From contig CM053275.1 in assembly GCA_028583415.1 (NCBI GenBank), forward strand, positions 84,500,278 to 84,564,277: a stretch of 64,000 nt of DNA. The letters run 5' to 3'. Of this stretch, positions 35,013 through 47,647 are shown in pieces. The DNA is from Protea cynaroides (lineage: Eukaryota; Streptophyta; Magnoliopsida; Proteales; Proteaceae). Position 1 is the stretch's first letter; every line of letters starts with the position of its first letter. The position numbers were made by a program, and so were the translations under genes. Below the pieces are notes generated by a model. It ran no database searches. It was not told the DNA's origin and saw only the letters and a program-made list of their open reading frames with translations.

Positions 35013-35699
35013 CCCCCATTGGACGAGGGCAGTCTTGTAGCTCTAGTTCAAATTTCTAGACTGATAGTGGGTTGAGTATTACACAAGGAAGAGGGGAAAT
35101 CTGGGAAATCTAACATCCCATGCCGCAAGATGATGTAGTGATTTTGACTATTGGATTGACATGTTTAGGATTATATCAAATTTCTAAAACTAATTCAATC
35201 AAATATTTTCTTATATATGTATTGACATGCACCCTTCTTTCAACGTTTATGTATAATATGCACCCTCTTGTAGTTCTTAGATTTACAAATGTTGGTAGGA
35301 GACATGAGACCTACCATTCCACAAGATCTTGCACACATCTGACCTCCATATGGTACATATTTGGGATGGTGAAATAAACTTATCTGTACCATCGGTTGAG
35401 AAAACCCATGTCCATATTAAAAGAATGTGCCTTTTTTCCTATTGTGTTATAAAACGTGGTCTATTGTAGAATGTGCCTTTTTTCCTATTCTCCATTTTGA
35501 CCCTAAAATGGAAATACTTTCGTTTTTTAATCCGTTCTCATCTTATTTTAGGAATGCATTCTTCATTTCCATAATGCATCTCTAATAATAGATTCTAAGA
35601 ATATATACCAAACGCAGCATTAGAATCCTATTAATTTGGTCCACGGTAACTATTAAATGTGCTTATATACAATTTTCAGGCATGAATATGTGCTGTAGA

Positions 35700-36182
35700 T
35701 AGGGGTGTCAATGGGACCAGTTTGGGCCGGTTTCATTCCGGGCCAAATCAGTGTCAGCCTGTATAGGGTCTGACAGAAATATGTCCATTAAGAGGTTTGG
35801 GCAGGATGGGTTGCACTGTGCATATTAACTAACCGGCAAGTCTAGTTTTGAATTATTATTGGGCTTAGCTAATCAGGTTGTTATCGGGCTGATTCGGGTA
35901 GAAAGCCCAGTAGCAAACCTATTAAAGCCATCCAGAAGGCTGAAGCAATGAATCTAAGATTTAGTATTTTGTCTAAATTGGTTTGGTCCGGGCCATTATC
36001 GGGTTCGTGCTAGTAGGTTTGCTTTTTTGGATTGGTTTCAGGCTAGCCTGGACCGGATTGGGACCGGTAAGATATGCCATATTTCAACCCGAAATATGTC
36101 TAGTAACAGTTCGATCCGAGTCAGTTTTGGATTAATTTGAATCGGCTCGATCTAGTTTACCGGTTCAAAATTGACACACCTA
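35700..36182. mobile_element. hAT MITE, TAGGGGTGTCAA type, copy 3
   Basis: It starts TAGGGGTGTCAATGGGACC and ends TTCAAAATTGACACACCTA. The interior is foldable ('ggtttgggccggtt' and complements). The flanks GCTGTAGA and GCTAGTGG are weak (4 of 8). It is non-coding. Confidence 0.7.
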
Positions 36183-36190
36183 GCTAGTGG

Positions 36191-37290
36191 TGAAGGGTAA
36201 AAATTGAAATGGAGTTTTAAATTTTTTTAGTTTCTTATTCGACCCTCACTATCTAATATGTTAGATACTGAATAGGGTATTACTATGGGGCTGTTTGATG
36301 GAGGCAAAAATAGAAATCAGAGTTATCTATTAAAATTTTTATGAAACCGTTTGGCCATCATATTTGGGAGAAGAAATTTTTTTGGGTGGATGTTTGTCCC
36401 AATTGTGTTGGTAAGTATCAACAGTTATGAAAAACATATTAACAAAATAATAGGAAGTAAGGTTGTGTTTGTATGCATTCATGTAATGCATTCTAAGTCA
36501 ATAATACATTCTGAGATGACAAACAATGTGTATGATATCGAATCCTTTCTCAAACAGGGTTGATTCTACAATGTGCTATTAAACCCATTCTGCATTCTGA
36601 GCCTAGAGCAGAAATATACTGTTCTTTAACCCATCCTAATACTATACTAAGAGTTGCCGTCTGAATCCGCACCTGGGTCTTCCATTGGCAGTCAAATCTG
36701 TAGATGACAAAACAAGACAAATATGGGGTCGGACCTGTCGCCCTGGGACCACTCGGATATTGAAATCAAGATACTAGGCCACAAAAGGTACTAGTTGGTG
36801 CTCCTAATAGGCCAACCGAAATAGTAGTGAGGGGGTTGAAAGGGGTGTGATGGTAAATGTACCAAACCAATTAGAGTTGACCAAGAACTTGAGTGGAAAA
36901 TCTCACCTATGAAAGCCAAGTGGGCCACTGTTGCTGAAATATTCAAATAGTTTAACTTTGATAATTTAGATTATCTATAGGTTTCTTTATTACTGACGTC
37001 ATCTTAGCTTTTTGAACGTGATGCTTCTTTGCCCTTGATCTTTATTGGTAATGACGGAGTTATCCTTTCAACCTTCTGATATGTCGTTCTTGCCTTTGTA
37101 GAGCTGTGATTCTGATTAAGCCCTTGTATTGTTCTTTTATTCGGTGGTAATTATATTGACACTTACCACTAAGAATTGAGAATGCATTAAAGATTTACTC
37201 CCTCTATGTTTGGCTCTTCCAATTTTATTTTTTTTTCCAACAGTTTAATTTGCTGAGGATTAAAGGGGAGGGTATAAAAAATTTCAAACC
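36191..37290. other. intergenic DNA, no gene recognised
   Basis: The sequence is AT-rich. GTAATGCATTCTAAG and TACATTCTGAG repeats near 36485-36600 suggest an unpaired MITE end. I saw nothing firm. Confidence 0.35.
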
Positions 37291-37295
37291 TATTT

Positions 37296-37735
37296 TTTTT
37301 TTTTTGAATAAATAAATATTTTATTAATCTGAAAAAGAGAATTCAAACAAACTGGGCCTCAAAGCACGGACAGCCAAAGCACCCAGGGAAAAGCAAAAGT
37401 ACGTCACAGATTAAAGGCAACAAGGCAACTGCAAACACAAATAACAAAAAAGAACCTCAAGGGACATTAAAGTGCCATCTGGAGGAGATAAAAACACTTT
37501 GTTGAGGAGGAAGACCTCTTGAAAGTTAAGGAGAGACATCTGTCTAAAACATCCATTTTGATTTGCTTGATCAAAATCTCCTTCGATATGATCTTACTCC
37601 TGAAGATTCTCGCAATTCGCTCCTGCCATAAGTGGGATAGAACTGCATTAAATCCAGTTTCCCAACAATACCAAAATTATCTCCACCTTCTCCGAACTTT
37701 GTAGCCACCCAAGATGTTTCCTTAGGGACCTCTTT
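37296..37735 (-). mobile_element. 5'-truncated L1-type LINE, 3' end of ORF2 and tail
   Basis: A T-run at 37296 followed by GAATAAATAAATATTTTATT is the complement of a LINE poly(A) end. Reading leftwards from 37735, one frame gives ETGFNAVLSHLWQERIARIF and KEILIKQIKMDVLDRCLSL, the C-terminal region after the reverse transcriptase of plant L1 ORF2 (the '.Y.LW.ERN.RIF' line). An upstream in-frame stop shows decay. Confidence 0.7.
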
Positions 37736-37739
37736 AGAA

Positions 37740-38699
37740 GGAGAGTGATTGACATAACAAAAAGAGGTTACATGATTGTATAAATTATTTAAATTTCTTA
37801 TCTATTTGATAATGTATTTAGTTTCTTTTTTTTTTTATAATTTATATTTATGTTTATGAGATATTTATAGATATAATTTATATTTATGTTTATGAGATAT
37901 TTATAACAAATCATGTATGAGAATAAATTATTAGTTATAAATGATAACTGTTTGGTATCACTAGACATAAGGAAATAATAATAGATTATCACAATAATGA
38001 TAAAAAAAAACTTTTAACCTATTTGTAAATTTTTTGTTATATCAATTTATTTTAAATATAAATAAGTACTATAAATCATATCAAATAACTACATATGTTA
38101 TAATGGATCATATAATTAATTAATTCTATAATACATACCAAAGATTATTAAATGTAAAATTTATTTTACTTTTCAATTGCAATGGATCGATTTGGATGCA
38201 AAGTAAAGTATAAGTTTATAACTAAATATAGAATGATTTAGACTTAGTTATATATTCATGTAATAGAATACATATGTTGCTGTAATGATTAAACAAATTT
38301 ATTTTTTAAATTTAAAAAATTCATTTCCCTTCTTTTTAATTCCCATTATAATCAATCATAGCCAACGACAAATATATGTAAAATAGATTTAAATTTATCA
38401 AGTAACTTTCAAAATATAATTTTAAAGATATGGACAAATTTTATTGGTCTTAAAATTCATCCATAACTAGGTGATGACGTGGATATGTTTACAAAATTCA
38501 TCCATTGGTGTAGGGAAAATTCTTACCACCCCAATCATTCTGTATGAACTCGCACACCTGCCTTAAGTTAGGCATGAGTTTGGTTAATGTCTCGTATTAT
38601 TTTTTCTGATGCTTGGCTCAACCCATTAAATAATGTGAGTTTGTCTTTATAAGACGTTCCGCGACCTTTTGATGCTAACGTGCATATTCCTTATCCACC

Positions 38700-38786
<87 letters not shown>

Positions 38787-39415
38787 CTAAAATGGATCAT
38801 AGTTAATTCTGGATAAAGGTTACGGGCTCACCTACATTGATCAAACCAACAGACAACGAGCCAAAATGCATGTGGTTGTAAGCCCAACTGTAAAAGAGTC
38901 TTGGTGATCATAATTTTTTTTCTTGACATCCAAATATAGTTTAAAATAATTTTTAATTGACTGTTTAAGGTTTACCTTAAACCATCTCTCTACCTGCTAC
39001 GATAACACAGGAGAATTCTCCTCATGCCTTAGAAGAAGCTATTGAAGAACTGTAGTTTAGAATTGCGAAATTGGGTTAGATCTTAAACCTTTGTACTAAT
39101 TTAAATTAGACTTTCCTGCAATAAAAATAAAATTTATAATTAAAATTCATTTACTGAAAAAGAAAATAGAATTACAAAACTAGAAAACTGTATGAGAGAC
39201 TCCATGAGGTTTCTCCCACCAAAAGCTAGATTCAATAGCAGAGCTACACTCAAAACCAAATGCCTAAAGACCAATAGAGGACGATGCTTATGGACCAGCT
39301 CATGCATAGGTAAATCCAAGCCCATTTAAATGATCCAGTAATCTTAAAGCCCGGCCTTTTCCATTTCCGGCAGTCTTCACCCACGAATCTCTTCACCCAC
39401 CACTATTATTGTGTA
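37740..39415. other. AT-rich intergenic DNA
   Basis: No gene is recognised. A short duplication near 37835-37915 (AATTTATATTTATGTTTATG twice) and the AT microsatellite listed separately are the only structures seen. Confidence 0.45.
38704..38784. repeat. (AT)n microsatellite, ~80 bp
   Basis: A pure TA dinucleotide run of about 40 units. Confidence 0.95.
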
Positions 39416-39421
39416 CATTAA

Positions 39422-40560
39422 CTGCCTGTTTCGTAACACTTTGACTCTGGCTTCATGACTCTTGCTCTGGAGTCATTTTTGAGTTCCCACTTTTTCCTAG
39501 AGCTCATTGAGAGCAAGAGCCTATTTGGCAACGCTGCTCTGGAATTGATTCCAGAGCTCATTGAGAGCAGGAGCTTGTTTGGTAAAAATGAATATGGAAT
39601 GGTTAGCAATAAACCCACATATAGAACAAAAGATAGACTCCAGAGCAGCTAGAGCTCTTTTTCTCGAAAATCTAGCAATTCTTGGCATTCCCCTTTGCCC
39701 CAAGACCAACATCATTGATGAAATTCATTAGATAGATGAGATCGCCAAACTCTTGCGATCCACTGTTGAACCAATTCCAACAGCTTGAACTCAGATCGTC
39801 GGATTCGTATCAACAGATAGAAACTAAATCAATTTATTTAGCATATGAATGACAATCTATTTTGGATTGAATTGCTCATTCAATAGGCCAAGATTATGCT
39901 AGTCTGTTGAAAAGCTCCGAACCTTTGATGGGAAAGCAGCGTATCTCACCACACACAAAGGGTTATTGAAAAGGAGGATGTCCGAACAAGAGTCAGCGGA
40001 CAAGGCGCTTTCCCTAATTTTTCAAAAAAGCAACTTTTGTCTCCCATTTTTCAGGATTCGGCAAGCCCTTCACTTATTGATATAGTGAGGTCGCTTTGCT
40101 TCATAAACACTCTAATGACCCTCTCTCTAAGGGGGTTTACGAACGAGTGGAGTTGCACGGAACGAAGACACGGCTCTAGATCTGGTGGTGCTGATGGGTG
40201 ATGGGTGGTGGGTGGTGGGTGGTGGGTGGTGGAGACTGTGGTGGTGGAGGTGGTAGTGGGTGGTGGTGGTGGGTGGTGGTGGTGGTGGTGGTGGTGGCGA
40301 TGGTGGTGGGTAATGGGTGGTGGATGGTGGGGGTGGTAGTGTGACTTCCGAATTTTGACTCTCTCTTTTGGCTTCGTATCTAGAAAAGCTAAGTATTTTT
40401 TTACTCTCAAATTTTGGCTCTGAGAGTCATTTTTTGAACCGGTTCACTCCATGGGAGCTGGAATCAACATTGGATTACCAAACACTTTTCGGCTCCCAAA
40501 TGGCTGCCTGAGAGTATGAATCAAAAGCAGAGTGGGAGCATAGTGTTACTAAACAGGGCC
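39422..40560. mobile_element. TIR element with GGT minisatellite, copy B (TAA target)
   Basis: The left end CTGCCTGTTTCGTAACACTT and the complement of the right end, GGCCCTGTTTAGTAACACTA, are inverted; both are flanked by TAA (39419-39421 and 40561-40563). TAA/TTA targets point to PIF/Harbinger. The interior has a GGT array at about 40187-40340 and GAGCTCATTGAGAGCA(A/G)GAGC duplicated near 39502 and 39556. No transposase. The histidine/proline-rich frame on the minus strand is repeat translation. Confidence 0.75.
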
Positions 40561-40581
40561 TAATAGTGTTTAGAAATTATG

Positions 40582-40692
40582 GAGTCCAAATCTTCTCTCC
40601 ACCTGGTAACCATCCCACATCCTTGGGAGTCATGGATGAGGTGTGTTTCAAAGGTGTGGGGTGGTTACCATGTGGGGAGAGGATCTGCACTC
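40582..40692. mobile_element. foldback MITE, GGATTCAAATCCTC family, short copy
   Basis: GAGTCCAAATCTTCTCTCC at the left is inverted at the right as GGGGAGAGGATCTGCACTC, with GGTAACCATCCCACA against TGTGGGGTGGTTACC inside forming a near-complete hairpin. The 9-bp duplication GAAATTATG (40573-40581 and 40693-40701) is perfect. Confidence 0.8.
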
Positions 40693-40745
40693 GAAATTAT
40701 GATCCTCAAATTTTGAAGTTTCTCGATCTTCACCATGGGTGAACA

Positions 40746-41250
40746 CTAGTAGGGGTGCAAGTATGGACCTGTCAGTCCGAATCCACTCTGGCTTACTTTG
40801 AACCCGAATAGGGCTTGGACTGAGATACCCTAGCCTTGAGAGTGGGCTAGGGCTTGGAAAATCTCGCCTTGAGTTAGGGTTGGTTCAGACTAGGGTTGAG
40901 GGCTTGGGTTGAGCCCATCCCGATCTTCTTCTTCTTCTTCTTTCTTCTTCTCCTTCTTTCTTTTTTTTCTTCTTCTTCTTTTTCTTCTTCTACTTCTCCT
41001 TGACTTGACGCAGCCTCTGTATCTCCCTTCTCACTCCCCATGCTTCTTCTTCTTCTCCTCGGCTTAGCCAACCTCAGCATCTCTCTTCTCACTTCCCATG
41101 GTAAAGGTTAGCCTGGCCTGGCATTGAAAAGCGGGTTAGGGTTGGATTTTTCAGGACCTGAGTCAGGGCGGAGCCTAGCCCCAGCTAAGGGGACTCAAGG
41201 TTGGGCTGGGGTTTTAAAAAGCCCGGCCCAACCCAACCTGTTACAGCCCT
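40746..41250. mobile_element. hAT MITE, GGGGTGCAAG variant, with CTT-rich core
   Basis: A perfect 8-bp duplication GGTGAACA flanks it (40738-40745 and 41251-41258). Ends are CTAGTAGGGGTGCAAG and CTGTTACAGCCCT. The interior has a CTT/CTTCTT tract (about 40926-41060) and 'gcttgggctaggg' style inverted words. Confidence 0.7.
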
Positions 41251-41258
41251 GGTGAACA

Positions 41259-44200
41259 AAATGCTTGAACCCTATATTTATGAATCTAGGAGAAGAAGCA
41301 AAGAATTTTCAAATTTTATAATGTTCTTAAGAATTTTTTATTCAATAAACTTGGGGATCATACTACAAGAGGTAAGTTTCAATGATTTTTTCCTGCTATT
41401 TTTACTGATTAAAAGACGGAAACAATGTCAAAAAAGAGAAGATCAAACATGAAACCTGGTAGATTCAAAAGAGGGTTCATAAAATCAGTAGGAATCAGAA
41501 TCATAGCACCGACGCCGATTCAAATGGAATGATTCAACCAATCCAATTATTACTTGAACCATTAGTGAATACTAAAGCATAGGTGTTTTCAGATAAAATG
41601 GCGTACATGTAATGCATGAGGCTCCTGCGTGCCATTGCAGGGTCTGGGGAGGGTTAATGTATACAGTTTTACCCTAGTTTTGGAGAGAGATCGTTTCCAG
41701 ATTCATGAATCCAATCATCACCAGATCACGATAGAATAACTTTACCATCGCATCAAGTCCCACTCTCTTAAATATAATTAAAACTTGAGTTTGCAGTTCA
41801 CTCTCCATTAAAAAGAAGTAGCGATAACACACCATCATGGCATCATGTCACCAACAACCACCATTACAGTCAACCACTGCTCTAATGAGTACGGAATTGC
41901 TAAATTGGGGTTGTCTTTATAATTTACTTGATTAGTGATTGAGCTCATTTACTTGATTAGTGGAGCTCACTTCCACAACTGAGGAGTGTTCTAACTGCTA
42001 ACTCCCTCCAATGTTCCATCATGGGCGGAATCTCAACTTCAATCTTTTTCTCATAGGATTAGGCAGGCTTTCATTATTTCTGAAGTAAGAAGTCGGCTTT
42101 GTGAATATAGCTTCCAGTCTTTTGACTCACACCTAAAAAGCCATTGAGAGGGTTATCAAAGCATAAATGGATAGATTATTTCTCATATAATAATGATTCC
42201 GAGAAATTTTTTTGTCACCTAGGGTGTACAGAAAGTAGTCATTAAGATTCATTATTACCATCCTTACAAGATGAATTCCGAACTTGTCATTTACACTACT
42301 ATGTGGGTTCTCATCCAAAGACCAAAACCCACGGACTAGAAGATTTTTTTCCCACACCATGGGCGATGAAAAACTCGATATCTAACGATATTTAAGTGAT
42401 AAATCAAATGGTGTCAGATACTATTATGAAGACTCTTCCATTCAACAGGGTAGATTTCGGCAGACATAGGCCGATCTTCATCCGGTTCCAAGTTGGATTG
42501 GCTTGAATTAACCCATGCAAACCCTAGAATCAGCTTTACAGTTCGGATACCTCATACACTGATTAAACCTTTATTTCTTTCTTGTTTTGTTTTTCCAATT
42601 TAGGAAAGTAAAATAAAATATCCTGAGCTAATTCATTTTTCTTTTTTTCTTTTTTTTTTCTTTCTTTCTTAAATGCCTCCAACCATTTGCCTTTAAAAGC
42701 AGAAAGCTCAAGGAATCCTTCAATGGTTCTAACTTGTAGTTCACTAACATAAATATTTATGAAAGATAAGTGAGTGAAAACAACATGTAACCTTAAACTA
42801 TTATCATTAGACATCTCTTAAGCATCTCTTTTGTCAACCACTGTGCACTACCACACTGTGCACTACCACAGCCAAGGCAATAATCATGTCATTTTACAAA
42901 ATAACATTGAGATACAGACTAGGCTGAGTTCAGTTGGTGAAAGCCTAAGAGTGTAGACTGACTGCAACACAAGTTGTTGACCTAATGAAATAGATTTTAC
43001 GTTAAAAAACAAAGCAAAAAATTATTCCAGCACTGCCTTCACTCAGAAGTAGACCAGCATGTCTATTGTTTTTGCCACATGGAAGGGTGATTTGGAATTT
43101 TTGGCTGTTGGAAGTTTTAAGAAATGATATGAATAATTTGTCATATGTTAAATTTCAGATAGACCAAGATTCAATGTCTTCTCATATGCAGCCATACTTT
43201 CCCATGTATCCATGCACCTCATTGTAGTCCTTCGGGAGTCCTAGTAAACTTCATTGGGCAATTCCAACGGATTCCAATATGAATTAAATCGATCAAGATC
43301 AATCCAGCCGCTACCTTTTTTGTAATATTTAGGAAGATATCTTCACATATATCTAACAATTTATTTTTCTTCTAGTGAACTATTCATTGTTGAGATCTTA
43401 TTTTTGTAAAGTTTCAATCCTAGAAGTTCGATCTAATAAATGGAAAGGAGGTTGTAGGATATTTAATAGCCAGTGTGGGACTAAACTCCAATAATTTTAA
43501 GATCCAAATGCAGTAACATGTTTTGCGTATTTGATTTATGCATTGTTTTCAACCAATGGATAATTCCTCTCTCTTTCTCTCTCTCTCTCAAAGAAAAAGA
43601 TAATAATCAGGGTAAGGAGTGTTTTTATTGGTTGGAGATAGAGACTTAGAGTTCAAGGGATGGAATCATGAAACAAAGATTACTAAGTCATTACTAGCTA
43701 ATTACCAAGTGAGTGATTAAGTAAGCAAAAGGGTCAGTAAAGTCTTCGACTAATTAGAATTAATTTAATTTTTATGTTGAATTGAGAGTTAAGAATATCA
43801 TCACCAAGATGTTGTGACGACATTGAGATTGATTGAGGCGTGGATGAAGCATCACAAACTCTCTAACATGAATCCTCTGATCTCAGACGGTAGGCGAAAA
43901 CCCGCATTATTAATGTTTCTTACTTTAATGAAAAGATCATAAGCTGTGTTAGGTCCAACTAATAAGCTCTCCTTAATACATGCTTAGGACTTGCTGGTGG
44001 CGGCAGCAACACTGTTTTCTCTAAATACTTTTCACATTCATTGAGAAAGGGAGTGTTTTTAATTCATCACCCACCCTCCTTTTAAGTCCAACAGCTTACT
44101 TTATATTACTTGGAAAGAACTCCTACACCTTTTCTCATTTATTCTTCTCCATCTTCTCTCTTCATCTGTCTGGACTTAGATAAGCTACAAAGTACAAATT

Positions 44201-44270
44201 TTGTCTTAACAGATTATACATCCATAGGTGTTGCCATCAAGATGGATGCCCCATAGGTAAATGTGTTAAT
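41259..44270. other. intergenic DNA, no gene recognised
   Basis: Three kilobases of AT-rich sequence. A local repeat CACTGTGCACTACCACA near 42840 is the only regularity seen. The frames present lack motifs. Confidence 0.4.
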
Positions 44271-44279
44271 GCGTGGTTT

Positions 44280-44730
44280 CGGTTAAGTTGATTTGGTTGT
44301 GGTCTTGTACAATCAAGATCAATAAGAAAATTTTGGTTTTGATCTAGTCTATTTTATTTGGCTCGTTTTGATTTGGATTTGATTTCCTATATGTATGTTT
44401 AGTAAAAAGTTGGCTCATTTGAACTGGTTGGGTTTCAATTTTCAACATGCATATTAATATTAAAAAAAAAAAGAAAAAAAGAAAAAAAAGAAACCTTAAT
44501 GAGCTCTTATTAGTCGGTTTATTATCGGACTGGTTTGGCTTCAGTTTAAGCCTATATGGTTGGTTTGATTTGACATTATCAATAAGTTTGGTTTGGTTTT
44601 GATTTTTCATCGGGATCTAAAAAAAAGCTCAACTACTGCTCAATAAGTCTCAGTTTGGTCCAGACCGGATCAAACTTGTTTGGTTTTGGTTTTGGTTTTT
44701 GGTTTGAATCAAATTTTGACACCCATTCCG
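44280..44730. mobile_element. decayed hAT MITE of the TAGGGGTGTCAA type
   Basis: The right end TCAAATTTTGACACCCATT matches the family terminus. The interior has GGTTTGGTTTTG / CTGGTTTGGCTTC words as in the other copies. The left terminus is not clear and no TSD was found. Confidence 0.45.
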
Positions 44731-45184
44731 ATTGGGATTATATGATACAATACTTTCACTGCTCCATTTGTTTCTATGTAAAATAAAAAAAAAATTCTTA
44801 AAATAGGATTTTCCGTTGTTAATTTTGATGATAAATGCAATGAATTACATTTAAAAAATAAAATAAAAAACTTCACAATTAATAACATTAATTTGCATGA
44901 AAATTTTGACAATGAAAGAAATTTGACCTTATAATTTTCAACTTATTCCAAACTTATTGAATTAGTCCCCACCTCAAAGATTTCCTTGAAGACAATTTAA
45001 CAACAATTTATTTATTTTTGGTAAAACAACTTAACAACTTGATGTGGCCACCAGTCATGAAAGAAGTTCATCTATGTTAAAGGGTTATCATCCATATATG
45101 TTAAAGGGTTATCATGACTTCATAATCTGATCAAGTAAAAGAGGCGTCAATACTCTTACATAATTCTTGAACTGGATTTCATTC

Positions 45185-45217
<33 letters not shown>

Positions 45218-46871
45218 CAATACTTTTAAGAACTTATGTGGTACCTAACCTATAGATCCATTAAAGAGCCTGAAACCAGAATCAATGGAATGTAATGACC
45301 ATGCAACTGGTTTGAAAGTAACTCAATAATTGTGGAGAGAATTTAGGGGCAATCTTGTAAAAATTGTGGCTTAATTTGGTTGCAATAAAAATTGAAGGGG
45401 AAGAAATCGAAAATTTTCAAACCTAAAAAAGAAATTTTTATAGATATAATATAACATGATTGTATAAACTACTTACATTTTCTATTTTATTTGATAATGA
45501 TACTTATTATATATAAATTTTATTTTGATTTTCAAATTCAAGAGTTTCGGATGTAAAGTAAAATATAAGTTATCTAATCTGAAATGATTCTTACTATATA
45601 TATAAATATATATATATATAATGATTTAGAATTAATTTCATTTAATAGCATGTATTGTAATGATTACAAAAGTTTCATTTTAAAATGTGAGAATAAAGTC
45701 TGATTCTCCTGCTATTCCATTCAAGGTTTTAGTAATCTGTATTAAACACAATCTGATACTTGGTACGGGACCCAATGATTGATTGATATGTGGCCAATAC
45801 TGATTAAAAATAAAATAAAAAGAATATTTTTCCTACACGGTTCATTTGTGAAAATACATTCTATAATGAGGGATTGCTATCCCAGTATATATACATGTAA
45901 CAAGGGCGTATGTAGATCCTATCCATGTAATAGGGCCCATACTAATGCAAGGCTGGCCCATTGTACGGTTGAGATATATAGGCTGCCAACGTGCGTGTTA
46001 GTTTAGCATTTTAAAGACCTTTGTAAAGTATCTATTTCTTTAAGTCCTGTTTGTTATGTTGTAAGATTGTCCATGCATAAATAATGGTTTCATAAAAAAT
46101 TTCCTTAATTGAATTTTTTTTATTTTATCAATATCTATCTTTGCATTTTAGATTAAAATGAACAGTGGAAATTTTATTTTATAAGATTTTTTTTTCTTTT
46201 CTTCTACCTTTTTATGTAGACACAAGTGAGAAAAGCTTTTCTAGTATGCCCATTAGAGATGAGACTCCATGCTCCTAGCATTTTGCCCTCACTCCCAACA
46301 AACAAAAATTGTTCCATTGTCTCCTCTTGGGGATCAGATATTTAGCTTTGCTGATTCTTTTTTGGGCTTTTCTGTCCTTTCTGCCTTTTGTAGGGGCTTT
46401 GTTGTATCTTTGTTCTTTGGTTATTTACTAAATATTTTATTCACCCACAAAAATTGATCATGTCTTTGATGTTTTATTATATAATTAAATAAAAAATAAC
46501 CAAAAATCAAGGATTTTAACGGAGGGAAAAGAAAAGAAAAATTACGTTTATAGTTGTCTCGAAATGGAATATAGCCCTTATATAGTCTAGGAGTGTCATA
46601 AAATAAATGAAAATAAAAGAGAAATAAGTTTTTCTACCTTTAATAACAAATTCCCTTTTTTATGTGGAAAAAAAAAGATAGAGAAAATTTGGCTGGTCTA
46701 CCTCATAAGAAAAAAATAGAAACAAAGATCCCCAGGACTCTAGTGTGGAGATTCTTTTCCATGCCTTATGACATTCCTGTGACAAAATATGATCCCTATG
46801 GAAGGAATCCATCTCTCACCCTCTCATTTTTATTTTTGGCTAAGTTCCTCTCACCCTTTCATTGGTTTAGT
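44731..46871. other. AT-rich intergenic DNA with homopolymer runs
   Basis: No gene was identified. An A-run of about 29 bases at 45186-45213 could be a retro-insertion tail. CAATTTAACAACAA and CAACTTAACAACTT flank ATTTATTTTTGGTAAAAC near 45000-45040, another candidate TTACC-type micro-insertion (minus orientation). Confidence 0.4.
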
Positions 46872-47320
46872 TAGGAGTGTCAAAATTGTGGTCAAACCAA
46901 AAAAAAGAAACCGAACCAATCTGATTCGCTTCCGATCAAATTGAAACCGTTTATTGAACCGTAATTGGGTGGTGTGGTGTCTTTAAAGCCCAGTGAAAAA
47001 TCAAAATCAGATCGGACCAATTGATTAGCCCGAAACTAAACCGACTCAATAGGTCCAACCTAGAATTGAAACCGAACTAGCCCAGCAATGGACTGATAAG
47101 ATCCCATTAAAGTCAACTTTTTACTAAATATGTATGGAACCAAAATTAGAACAAAACTAGCCTGATAAAGCCCATTAAACCAATTTTTTACTAAATGTAA
47201 ATAAAGTAAATTGAAAGTAGACCAAAACCGAATTTTTTTTATTGAACATTAATTGGGCTTGAGTGTATATGAACAAAACCGAATCAAAACTGAAACTAAA
47301 GAGACCCATTGACACCCCGG
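46872..47320. mobile_element. hAT MITE, TAGGGGTGTCAA type, copy 4
   Basis: It starts TAGGAGTGTCAAAATTGTGG and ends ACCCATTGACACCCCGG. The interior is 'accgaactagcccagc' style DNA like the other copies. The flanks do not match, so the ends may be slightly off. Confidence 0.6.
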
Positions 47321-47337
47321 TTGAATCTCCCAATTAG

Positions 47338-47638
47338 GGATTCAAATCCTCTCCTTCCAACTGGGAGGACAGAGATGCCCCCATCGGATGGCCAACACGT
47401 GGGTCTCAGGTGAATCCGAGCCTCATATCAGAGCCGACACCCCCTGTCGGCTCAACTTGTCTGCTCGGGTGTCGGCTCGGACGTGGGGCTTAGATTCACC
47501 CCAAACCCACGTGTGGCTCAACTTGTCTGCTTGAGTGTCGGCTCGGACGTGGGGCTTGAATTCACCCCAAACTCACGTGTCAACCATCCGATGGAGACAT
47601 CTCCGTCCTCCCAATCTGGGAGGAGAGGACGTGAATCC
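47338..47638. mobile_element. foldback MITE, GGATTCAAATCCTC family, longest copy
   Basis: It starts GGATTCAAATCCTCTCCTTCC and ends GGGAGGAGAGGACGTGAATCC. The flanks CCCAATTAG (47329-47337) and CCCAATTTG (47639-47647) match at 8 of 9. A ~68-bp internal segment (GGCTCAACTTGTCTGCT to CCAAACCCACGTGT) is tandemly duplicated, which explains its extra length. Confidence 0.82.
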
Positions 47639-47647
47639 CCCAATTTG

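Noticed and set aside
40051..40410. Histidine-rich 119-codon frame
   Set aside because: It covers the GGT array of a TIR element and ends in non-coding flank.
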